Shown: piece by piece, positions 19,850-26,798 of the stretch
Layout: each line of letters starts with the position of its first letter
Numbering within the stretch: position 1 is the first letter of the stretch
Source: Synechococcales cyanobacterium CNB
Lineage (GTDB): Bacteria; Planctomycetota; Phycisphaerae; Phycisphaerales; UBA1924
NCBI GenBank assembly: GCA_030263455.1
Contig: SZOZ01000001.1
Coordinates: 62,001-126,000 of the forward strand
Reading direction: 5' to 3'
DNA: 64,000 bases
Notes under the pieces: model-generated
Seen by the model: only the letters and a program-made list of their open reading frames with translations
What the model was told of the DNA's origin: nothing
The model's database searches: none
Translations under genes and position numbers: made by a program

Positions 19850-21379
19850 ATGACGCTCCCCGGCTTTGATCCATCGAGGATGGCACACCAGCCGCGCGGC
19901 CCCGCTCCGCCGCCGTCCGACACTCCGGTCACGGTGAGCGCGCTCGCCGCGCTCATTGCGCGTGTCATCGACGACGGGCTGCCTGCCCGCGTGCGGGTCG
20001 TGGGTGAAGTGGGCAACTTCCGGCGCGCCGCGCACTGGTACTTCACCCTCCGCGACGAGCAGGCCGTCATCGGCGCCGCCGTGTGGGGGAGCAGGGCAAG
20101 GAAGTTGAAGTTCGAGCCGAAGGACGGCATGCGCGTCGTCGCCTCCGGCCGCGTCGAGTACTACGCCCAGAGCGGCCGCGTCACGCTCATCGTGGACAGC
20201 CTCGAACCCGTTGGCGAAGGGCCGCTCGACGCCCGGAAACGCGCGATGATCGAGGAACTCCGCGCCCTCGGCTGGCTGGACCCCGCCCGCAAGCGCCCCC
20301 TCCCGACCTTCCCGCGACGGATCGCCGTGGTCACCAGCAGGAGCGGCGCGGCACTGCAGGACGTTCTCGACACGATGAAGCGCCGCTGCCCTGCCGTCGG
20401 CGTGCTGATCGTCGACGCTCGCGTGCAGGGCGCGGACGCTGCACAGCAGGTCGCCCGGGCCGTGCGGATGCTTTCCGCCAGGCGCGAAGAACTCGGCATC
20501 GACGCGGTGCTGCTTACCCGCGGCGGAGGGTCGGCGGAGGACTTGCAGGCTTTCAACGAGCGCGAGGTGGCGGAGGCGATCGTGCATTGTGCTGTGCCCG
20601 TCGTCGCCGCCATCGGGCACGAGACGGATACGACGATCGCGGACTTGGTCGCCGACGAGCGGGCCGCGACGCCGACGCAGGCCGCGATGCGCATGACGCC
20701 CGACGGCGGGGCGTTGCTCCGCCAGATCGGCGCATTGCACAGGCGGCTGGTTTCTGACACGCGCCGGCGGCTGGACCTCGAACGTCACCGCGTGGTGTCC
20801 GCGGCGCGCGTGCAGCTCTTCAGCGACCCACGGGCCGTCCTTCGGCAGCGGTGGGGGGGCGTGCTCCGGAGCGCGGCGGACCTCCGTGCAGCCGCCTCCC
20901 GCGTCTCGTCGATCGCCTCACGCCGCCTGCACGCCGCTACCGCCGCGCTTGAACGTCATCGGCCCGCTGATGCATACGCGCGCCGCCGTGCGTTGCTCGT
21001 ATCCACGGGAGAGCGCCTCAGGCGTGCCATGCGTGATTCCCTTTCCGCCCCCGACCTCTCGGGCGTCTCAACTCGTCTGGCAAGGGCGCAGCGGGCTTCG
21101 TTCGCGGCTACGTGCGCCCGCATCGGCGAGCGCGAGCGCACCCTCGCGGCCTTCAATCCCTTCGCCGTCCTCCGCCGCGGCTACACCTGCACCTTCGACG
21201 AGCGCGGCCGCCTGATTCGATCCGCTGCCGCAGTCCGTTTCGGTCAGCGTATCCGCACACGCACGGCAGAAGGCGAGTTCGGCTCGGTCGTCGCGGCTCA
21301 ACCCGGCGATGGAAGCCACGCCCCGCCGACTCTTGAGCCGCCCCCCGATCAGTTGGACCTCTTCGCCGAGGGCGGGTAA
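19850..21379 (+). CDS. xseA: Exodeoxyribonuclease VII large subunit
   Basis: A 509-residue protein with an N-terminal OB-fold domain (VRVVGEVGNFRRAAHWYFTLRD, about residues 40-65) and the catalytic region with IAVVTSRSGAALQDVLDTMKRR and LLTRGGGSAEDLQAFNEREVAEAI, followed by IGHETDTTIADLVADERAATPTQAA; all are hallmark exonuclease VII sequences. With XseB it degrades single-stranded DNA from both ends during mismatch repair and recombination. ATG 19850 is used; an in-frame GTG at 19829 would add seven residues. The C-terminal half forms the long helical region that binds the small subunit. xseB begins one nucleotide after its stop. Confidence 0.96.
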   Translation: MTLPGFDPSRMAHQPRGPAPPPSDTPVTVSALAALIARVIDDGLPARVRVVGEVGNFRRAAHWYFTLRDEQAVIGAAVWGSRARKLKFEPKDGMRVVASGRVEYYAQSGRVTLIVDSLEPVGEGPLDARKRAMIEELRALGWLDPARKRPLPTFPRRIAVVTSRSGAALQDVLDTMKRRCPAVGVLIVDARVQGADAAQQVARAVRMLSARREELGIDAVLLTRGGGSAEDLQAFNEREVAEAIVHCAVPVVAAIGHETDTTIADLVADERAATPTQAAMRMTPDGGALLRQIGALHRRLVSDTRRRLDLERHRVVSAARVQLFSDPRAVLRQRWGGVLRSAADLRAAASRVSSIASRRLHAATAALERHRPADAYARRRALLVSTGERLRRAMRDSLSAPDLSGVSTRLARAQRASFAATCARIGERERTLAAFNPFAVLRRGYTCTFDERGRLIRSAAAVRFGQRIRTRTAEGEFGSVVAAQPGDGSHAPPTLEPPPDQLDLFAEGG

Positions 21380-21380
21380 G

Positions 21381-21659
21381 GTGCAGCCCGTGGCCCAGAG
21401 ACCGCCAACGCACGACCGCGCTCCCGAAACTGCCGACGGCCCCGCCTTCGAGCAGGCCCTCGCGGAGGTCGAGTCCATCATCCAGCGCATCGAGGAGGGG
21501 CAACTCGGTCTCGAAGAGCAGATCGCCCAGTACGAGCGTGGCGTGAGACTGCTCCGGCGTTGCCGCGACGTGCTCACGAAGGCGGAGCAGCGCGTCCAGG
21601 AGATCGACGCCGAACTGGGCCGACTGGACGACGCGAAGCGCGGCGATGCAGGCTCCTGA
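21381..21659 (+). CDS. xseB: Exodeoxyribonuclease VII small subunit
   Basis: A 92-residue helical protein with FEQALAEVESIIQRIEEGQLGLEEQIAQYERG, the family signature (Phe-Glu then a Leu-Glu-Glu turn). It forms the coiled stalk with XseA. The start is GTG 21381, one nucleotide after the xseA stop, with GAGGG about 10 nt upstream; GTG 21390 is a second possibility. The N-terminal 25 residues are a Pro-rich extension. Confidence 0.93.
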   Translation: MQPVAQRPPTHDRAPETADGPAFEQALAEVESIIQRIEEGQLGLEEQIAQYERGVRLLRRCRDVLTKAEQRVQEIDAELGRLDDAKRGDAGS

Positions 21660-21692
21660 TTCACGGCCCGGCGAACCCGCGGTGAGGCACGG

Positions 21693-23270
21693 ATGGACTA
21701 CCGCTTGCTGATGGCCTTCGCGACCGGTACCCAGCTCCTGTTCGTGTTCGCGTTCGGCGCGTGCATCGGGTCGCTCATCAACGTTCTCGTCTACCGCTTG
21801 CCGCGCGGTCTCGGCGTCGTCACGCCCCCCTCGCGCTGTCCGGCCTGCAACACCAGGCTCAGCTGGCGTGAGAACATCCCGATCCTCGGCTGGATCATCC
21901 TCAAGGGGCGGTGCCGGACCTGCCGGGTACGCATCTCGCCCGAGTACCCGATCGTCGAGTCGATCGTCGCTCTCCTGTTCCTCGCCGTGTTCGTGCTGTG
22001 GTACACGGTGCCGACCTATCGGGCCATGTGGCTCGGGTTCGATTGGGCAGTCGTGCGGCCGGAGTGGGCTTCCAACGGCTTCACACGCACCTGGCCCATG
22101 TTCGTGCTGCTCATGGCCCTGCTGAGTTCCCTCGTGGCCATGACGATCGTGGACGCCAGAACGTTCACCATCCCTCTGGTCCTGGCATGGGTACCAACGA
22201 TCGCCGCGACGGTCGTCCACCCGCTTCATGCGCTTTGGCTGGACCTTTCGGGCCGTTCGTTGCCCGACCTCGCGGCCGGCTGGTCATGGGTCATCGCGTC
22301 CCCCGGGCCGGCGGGGTGGCTCTGGGTCGGCGTCGCGGTCGGCGGTGGGTCTGGCGTGCTGGTCGCCAACGCTCTGCTGGCATCGGGCTTGATCCGGCGA
22401 AGTTTCTCCGACTATGAGACTTGGGAGGCTGCCCAACAGCCGATGGGCAGCCCGGGGGCCGCTGAACCCCAGGCTGAGCCGGATTTGGCCGCCGAAACGT
22501 CTGAGATTGTTCAGCCTTCAGAAGTCTCGACCCCTCCTGGGAACGGCCGCCTCGCCCGTGGGGCTGTCGTTGCTGTCGGCGGAACGCTCTTCGCGGCGGT
22601 TGCCGGCGGCGTCATTGCGCGGGTTCTCGGCAGGCCCACGATCGCGGGGGGGCTGTTCGGCCTGATCGTCGGTCCCATCATCGCTGGGTTCATCGCGAGG
22701 CCGCTGATGCGGTCCACGGCCAGCGGCTCCGAGACCGAAGAAGCAGGTGATCCGACCGCTCTGTGGATCGCCTATCCCCATGCCAGACGCGAGGTTACGC
22801 GTGAGCTCCTGTTTCTCGGCCCGATCGTCGCCCTGGCCCTTCTGGGCGCGGCGGCTGGTCTTCGCTTGTCTGGAGGAGGCCACCTTCCAACCTCTGTCCC
22901 GCTCTGGCTCGATGCGCTCAGCGGCACCCTTCTCGGCTACCTCGTGGGTGGCGGACTGATCTGGGCAACGCGCGTTTTCGGCACCCTCGCCTTTGGCAAG
23001 GAAGCGATGGGTCTAGGCGACGTCCACCTCCTCGCCGCTGTGGGAGCCTGTCTCGGCTGGACCGACGCGACGCTCGCGTTCTTTATCGCCCCCTTCATCG
23101 CCATCTACTTTGCCGCGGTCCTCATGGCATGGACGGGTTCGCCGCGCCGGGCCATGCCTTACGGCCCGTACCTGGCCGGCGCGGTCCTGGTCGTCACGCT
23201 CGCCAAGCCCGCAATCGAGGCCGGACTGACCCGGGTTTTCGGGCTGGCTGTCCCGCTCGATATCCCCTAA
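21693..23270 (+). CDS. Prepilin peptidase (type IV leader peptidase), long form
   Basis: A 525-residue polytopic aspartic protease that removes the leader from prepilins and pseudopilins and N-methylates them. The N-terminal methylase domain has the zinc Cys pairs C49/C52 and C74/C77. The two catalytic Asp are D154 (TIVDARTFTIP) and D443 in the GLGD motif. Normal enzymes have about 250-290 residues. The extra length lies between the two Asp, with a low-complexity Pro/Glu segment (about 245-285) and several additional hydrophobic segments. GGTGAGG precedes ATG 21693. The only obvious substrates in the window are the pseudopilins at 701-7963. Confidence 0.9.
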   Translation: MDYRLLMAFATGTQLLFVFAFGACIGSLINVLVYRLPRGLGVVTPPSRCPACNTRLSWRENIPILGWIILKGRCRTCRVRISPEYPIVESIVALLFLAVFVLWYTVPTYRAMWLGFDWAVVRPEWASNGFTRTWPMFVLLMALLSSLVAMTIVDARTFTIPLVLAWVPTIAATVVHPLHALWLDLSGRSLPDLAAGWSWVIASPGPAGWLWVGVAVGGGSGVLVANALLASGLIRRSFSDYETWEAAQQPMGSPGAAEPQAEPDLAAETSEIVQPSEVSTPPGNGRLARGAVVAVGGTLFAAVAGGVIARVLGRPTIAGGLFGLIVGPIIAGFIARPLMRSTASGSETEEAGDPTALWIAYPHARREVTRELLFLGPIVALALLGAAAGLRLSGGGHLPTSVPLWLDALSGTLLGYLVGGGLIWATRVFGTLAFGKEAMGLGDVHLLAAVGACLGWTDATLAFFIAPFIAIYFAAVLMAWTGSPRRAMPYGPYLAGAVLVVTLAKPAIEAGLTRVFGLAVPLDIP

Positions 23271-23405
23271 AAAATCGGCACGATCCGGGCGTCGAGGCCC
23301 GGACGGACCGGCGTGAAACGGGTACGCTACGGTCCCGTGGCGTGGGCACGCGACCCACCGCCGAACGCACCTTCCCGGATGCGCAGCGAGATGGAAAGGA
23401 CACGG

Positions 23406-24056
23406 ATGGACGCCAGACTTCGGAAGGCCGTGACGATCGTCGTTGGTTCGCTGCTGCTCGGCATGTTCGCCGGCGGCTGCCAGAACAACAAGAAGGGCGA
23501 CTACGACGCCTTGCTCTCGGAGAACACCGAACTGCGCGACCGCATCGCCTCGCTCCAGAGCGACCTGGGGCAGCGCGACGCTGCACGAGCGCAACTCGAA
23601 CGCGACAACCGCGAGATGGCGGAAGCGCTCGAGCAGATGCGCCGCGAACTCGAGAGCCGCCCCGGTAGCGGTCTGACCATCGACGGCACGACCGTCTCCG
23701 CGCGCGGCACGGACATCGTGGTCGAGATCGCGGGTGACGTGCTGTTCGACTCCGGTTCAGCGACCCTCAAGCCCGACGCTCGACGCACGCTCGACCGCGT
23801 CGCCTCGGCGATCAACAGCCGGTTCCCCGGCAGCCGCATCCGCGTCGAGGGCTATACCGACACGGACCCGATTCGCAAGAGCAACTGGGGCACGAACGAG
23901 CGACTGAGTTTCGAGCGCGCGTACGCGGTCGAACAGTACCTCGTCGGCAAGGGCATCCACAACGACCGCATCTACTCGGCTGCCTTCGGCCCGTCCAACC
24001 CCAAGGGAACGAAGGCCCAGAGCCGTCGCGTCGAGGTCGTCGTGCTCGGGAACTGA
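23406..24056 (+). CDS. OmpA/Pal-like peptidoglycan-binding lipoprotein
   Basis: A 216-residue outer-membrane lipoprotein candidate. It has a signal peptide ending in a lipobox (AGGC, Cys at about residue 26), a coiled-coil region (about 35-85, Glu/Leu/Arg heptads) and a C-terminal OmpA domain (FDSGSATLKPDARRTLDRVA, then GYTDTDPI and SRRVEVVV). Such proteins anchor the outer membrane to peptidoglycan. ATG 23406 is chosen because GGAAAGGA lies 5 nt upstream and gives a normal lipoprotein signal; the in-frame ATG at 23313 would add 31 basic residues. Confidence 0.87.
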   Translation: MDARLRKAVTIVVGSLLLGMFAGGCQNNKKGDYDALLSENTELRDRIASLQSDLGQRDAARAQLERDNREMAEALEQMRRELESRPGSGLTIDGTTVSARGTDIVVEIAGDVLFDSGSATLKPDARRTLDRVASAINSRFPGSRIRVEGYTDTDPIRKSNWGTNERLSFERAYAVEQYLVGKGIHNDRIYSAAFGPSNPKGTKAQSRRVEVVVLGN

Positions 24057-24113
24057 CTGTGCCCGGATCGGGTCAGAAACGGCCTATACTTCCGCCCCGG
24101 TACGCCGGGTGCA

Positions 24114-24187
24114 GGGCGATTGGCGCAGTTGGCTAGCGCGCTTCCATGACAAGGAAGAGGTCACTGGTTCGAGTCCAGTATCGCCCA
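24114..24187 (+). tRNA. tRNA-Val (anticodon GAC)
   Basis: Complete cloverleaf: acceptor GGGCGAT/ATCGCCC, D stem GCGC/GCGC, anticodon stem CTTCC/GGAAG with loop ATGACAA (anticodon GAC), T stem ACTGG/CCAGT with loop TTCGAGT, discriminator A. It decodes GUC and GUU. It lies between the OmpA-like gene and the photolyase. Confidence 0.95.
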
Positions 24188-24242
24188 CTTCGTTACGTGA
24201 CTGTTCGCTACACGGGCCGACCACAATCAGGACGACCTGACC

Positions 24243-25694
24243 GTGCGCCCGCTTGTCTGGTTCCGCTCCGATCTTCGCACACACGACAACCCGGCCTTTT
24301 CCGCAGCCACGCACGCGGCGGATCGGGGTGTGGTCGCCGTGTTTCTGATCGCGGCAAGGCAGTGGCGGAAGCACGATTGCTCGCCCGCTCGCGTAGATTT
24401 TGTTCTCAGGAGCCTGGTCGAACTCTCAGCAGCGCTGCGCAGACTGAATGTGCCATTGCGCGTTCTTGAAGCGCCCATGTTCGCCGACGCTTCACGCGCG
24501 TTGCTGGCGATCGCGCGGGAGCATTCGTGTGACGCACTGTACTTCAACCGCGAGCTCGAGATCAACGAGTTTCGGCGCGACCAAGCGGTTGTGGTCGCGT
24601 TCGAGCGTGCCGGTCTGCGTGTGTTCACCCACGACGACGCCACCGTCCTTCCTCCGGGTTCGGTTCGCACCGGCGAAGGGCGATTCCATCGGGTCTACAC
24701 GCCGTTCCGCAAGGCGTTTGCGGCCGAGTTTGCCCGACGCGAAGGCGTTGAGCTCGCGCCCTCGCCTCGCAGGCAGGAGGCGATGCCGTGCCCGCCCGAT
24801 GGCGTTCCAGCATCGCTACCCGATTTCAACGGGGCAACGCGGTCGGACCTCTGGCCCGCCGGCGAACGAGCCGCACGCCGCCGGCTCGGTGTGTTCATAG
24901 ACAGTCGCATCGCCGAGTATCACGCACAGCGAGACTCGCCGGGCGTCAATGGCACGAGCACGCTCTCGCCCTACCTTGCCGCTGGCGTGCTGTCGTGCCG
25001 GGAATGCCTGCTAGCCGCGCTCGAGGCCGACGGCGGGCCGCTCGCGCCCGCGCCGGTTCGCTCGCGCGGCCCGGCCGCGTGGATCGACGAACTCATCTGG
25101 CGCGAGTTCTTTCGCCACCTCATCGTCGGCTACCCGCGGCTCTGCATGGGGTCGAGTTTCAACCGCGTCTACGACGCGGTCCGCTGGAGTACGCCCGACG
25201 AACGGTTCGAAGCGTGGCGCGACGGCCGGACAGGTATCCCCATCGTCGATGCGGCCATGCGCCAGCTCGCCTCGACCGGCTGGATGCACAACCGTTGCCG
25301 CATGATCGTCGCGTCGTTCCTGACCAAGAACCTTTTCATCGACTGGCGGCACGGTGAGCGGCATTTCATGTGCACCCTCATCGACGGCGACCTCGCGGCC
25401 AACAACGGCGGCTGGCAGTGGGCCGCGTCCACGGGTGCGGACGCCGTGCCGTACTTCCGCGTCTTCAATCCCGTCAGCCAGGCCCATCGCTTCGACGCCG
25501 AGGGGGCGTTCGTCCGCCGGTACGTCCCCGAACTGGCGACAGTGCCCTCACCGGCGATCCATGAGCCGTGGACCTTGCAGCCTTCGCGGCGGCGCTCGCT
25601 CGACTACCCTGGGCCGATCGTGGACCTCGCGGCCAGCCGTCGGCGGGCGATCGAGGCTTTCGCCGCGGCTCGTAGCAAGGCACGGCGGCCGTGA
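24243..25694 (+). CDS. Deoxyribodipyrimidine photolyase (class I)
   Basis: A 483-residue FAD enzyme that splits UV-induced pyrimidine dimers with light. The N-terminal antenna domain begins LVWFRSDLRTHDNPAF. The C-terminal FAD domain shows GTSTLSPYLAAGVLS, WIDELIWREFFRHL, FEAWRDGRTGIPIVDAAMRQL, TGWMHNRCRMIVASF and WQWAASTGADAVPYFRVFNP, all typical of class I CPD photolyases; a photoreceptor cryptochrome is less likely in this setting. The start is GTG 24243 with AGGA upstream. It is the last host gene before the integrated element. Confidence 0.93.
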   Translation: MRPLVWFRSDLRTHDNPAFSAATHAADRGVVAVFLIAARQWRKHDCSPARVDFVLRSLVELSAALRRLNVPLRVLEAPMFADASRALLAIAREHSCDALYFNRELEINEFRRDQAVVVAFERAGLRVFTHDDATVLPPGSVRTGEGRFHRVYTPFRKAFAAEFARREGVELAPSPRRQEAMPCPPDGVPASLPDFNGATRSDLWPAGERAARRRLGVFIDSRIAEYHAQRDSPGVNGTSTLSPYLAAGVLSCRECLLAALEADGGPLAPAPVRSRGPAAWIDELIWREFFRHLIVGYPRLCMGSSFNRVYDAVRWSTPDERFEAWRDGRTGIPIVDAAMRQLASTGWMHNRCRMIVASFLTKNLFIDWRHGERHFMCTLIDGDLAANNGGWQWAASTGADAVPYFRVFNPVSQAHRFDAEGAFVRRYVPELATVPSPAIHEPWTLQPSRRRSLDYPGPIVDLAASRRRAIEAFAAARSKARRP

Positions 25695-25795
25695 GTCGTG
25701 GTCGCGGCGAAGTCGTGTGTGGTTGCTCCCCGGACAAGCCACCTATCGTGATGGGCCTCGGCTTGGCTTGACAGTCCGCCGGCAGGGGTCCATGT

Positions 25796-25832
25796 GCCGC
25801 CTTAGCTCAGTGGTAGAGCAGTGGTTTTGTAA
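25796..25832 (+). pseudogene. 5' half of a host tRNA-Thr(TGT) gene, split by the element
   Basis: The sequence reads as the first 37 or so nucleotides of a tRNA: acceptor GCCGCCT, D arm GCTC-AGTGGTA-GAGC, anticodon stem strand GTGGT and loop TTTGTAA (anticodon TGT). After the loop the sequence departs completely from a tRNA. The missing half is found 15.4 kb away at 41234-41275, whose ACCAC pairs perfectly with GTGGT and whose acceptor strand pairs with six of seven bases. The two halves are therefore one gene separated by integration. Confidence 0.9.
25826..25832 (+). repeat. attL core (left attachment site)
   Basis: TTTGTAA, the anticodon loop of the interrupted tRNA-Thr, is identical at 41234-41240. 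The flanks diverge at once on the element side. Crossover within an anticodon loop is a known site class for tyrosine recombinases. Confidence 0.85.
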
Positions 25833-26241
25833 TCGCCCGCTCTGCACGCGCCAAGCACAGTAGAACATGTGGGTTGCGCACGCCACGCCCGGGTGAGCAA
25901 GGCCGGAGAAAGGTGGACGCCGCCCGCCGCCCCGCGTTCTCGGGCAGTCCGGAAACGCGAACTGTCGCAATCGAGGGGCGCGGCGGTTGCCCGGGGGCGC
26001 ACGGGCGGTATCGTTTCTTCACATAGGCATGACCACTGCGCCGCGCTCGGTTGCCGCGGAGGCGCAGGAACGACCCGAGGCCCGGCACGACCGGCCGCCG
26101 ACGGCGAGTCCTAAGGCAACCCGGATGCGCCCACCGGCGCAGTCGTCACGCGAGCCCCCGCGAATCGTCGCGTTGCCCGGGGCACAGGACTGCCGCTGTT
26201 GTGATCCCTAATCGGGTCGCGCAAGCGATGGTGGTTCTGCC
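25833..26241. other. Left-end noncoding region of the element
   Basis: About 410 bp between the attL core and the Xis-like gene. I see no convincing gene: the small frames have no ribosome binding site or recognisable product. It presumably holds integrase/Xis arm sites and the promoter of the early operon. A relatively AT-containing stretch occurs at about 26009-26035 (TATCGTTTCTTCACATAGG). Confidence 0.5.
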
Positions 26242-26505
26242 ATGTCCGTACAGACTGTCCCCCTGCCCGAAGCCCCTGCGGGCGTCGGCCTCCTCACGAC
26301 CGAGGAGGCGGCGCGGTACCTGAGCATCTCGGCGAAGGAAATGGAGCGCATGCGCCGCGAGGGGCGCGGCCCCCGATGGGCCAAGTTCTCGCGGAAGCTG
26401 GTGCGCTACAGCATCGAAGAACTGCGCGAGTGGGTCGCCCAGCGGACCGTGAGCAACACGGCCGAGGGCAAGGCGATGCTGCGCCGGGAAGGCGGGGCCG
26501 CCTGA
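26242..26505 (+). CDS. AlpA/excisionase-like helix-turn-helix protein
   Basis: An 87-residue DNA-binding protein. LLTTEEAARYLSISAKEMERMRREGRGPRWAKFSRKLVRYSIEELREW follows the MerR-like HTH_17/AlpA pattern: a two-helix HTH, a wing with basic residues and a final SIEELREW. In phage satellites and prophages such proteins act as recombination directionality factors or as activators of the integrase/primase operon. It has no clear Shine-Dalgarno before ATG 26242. It overlaps the next gene by one base (TGATG), so it begins an early operon with the primase. Confidence 0.75.
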   Translation: MSVQTVPLPEAPAGVGLLTTEEAARYLSISAKEMERMRREGRGPRWAKFSRKLVRYSIEELREWVAQRTVSNTAEGKAMLRREGGAA

Positions 26506-26798
26506 TGCCGCGGAGCAGCACAAACAAGATTCTGCCCGGCCGGACGGTGGTCGTGCAGCACGGTCGCGAGGCGCTGTCGGGCGTCGTCGTGGCGGCCTCG
26601 GACCACCCCGTCTACGGCCCGTGCGTCGATGTGGAAGTTGCCGGGCGAGTCCGGCGGTTCGTCGCCGCCCGCGTGTCCCCGACCGAGGAGAGAAAGGGCC
26701 GCCAACCCGGCAAGGAACGCGGCCCGGTGCTTGATCGCGAGAAGTCTTGCGCAGGTTCGCACGCGCGACAAGCCGCCCAGCGGGGAGGTGCCCTGTGA
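26505..26798 (+). CDS. Small basic protein of unknown function
   Basis: A 97-residue protein with no recognised family. The first 55 residues look like a small beta domain (GRTVVVQHGREALSGVVVAA, then VDVEVAGRVRRFVAARV); the remainder is a basic, probably disordered tail. Its ATG shares a base with the stop of the Xis-like gene, and its stop overlaps the GTG of the primase, so the three genes are translationally coupled. A DNA or RNA-binding accessory to replication is possible but not shown. Confidence 0.6.
   Translation: MPRSSTNKILPGRTVVVQHGREALSGVVVAASDHPVYGPCVDVEVAGRVRRFVAARVSPTEERKGRQPGKERGPVLDREKSCAGSHARQAAQRGGAL

Noticed and set aside
25768-25796. TTGACA as the -35 box of the split tRNA-Thr
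   Set aside because: With 17-bp spacing the -10 would overlap the tRNA 5' end (CATGTG), so this is probably fortuitous.
25987-26211. A 74-residue plus-strand frame near attL
   Set aside because: No ribosome binding site, no recognisable pattern, and it lies in what should be the integrase/Xis site region.
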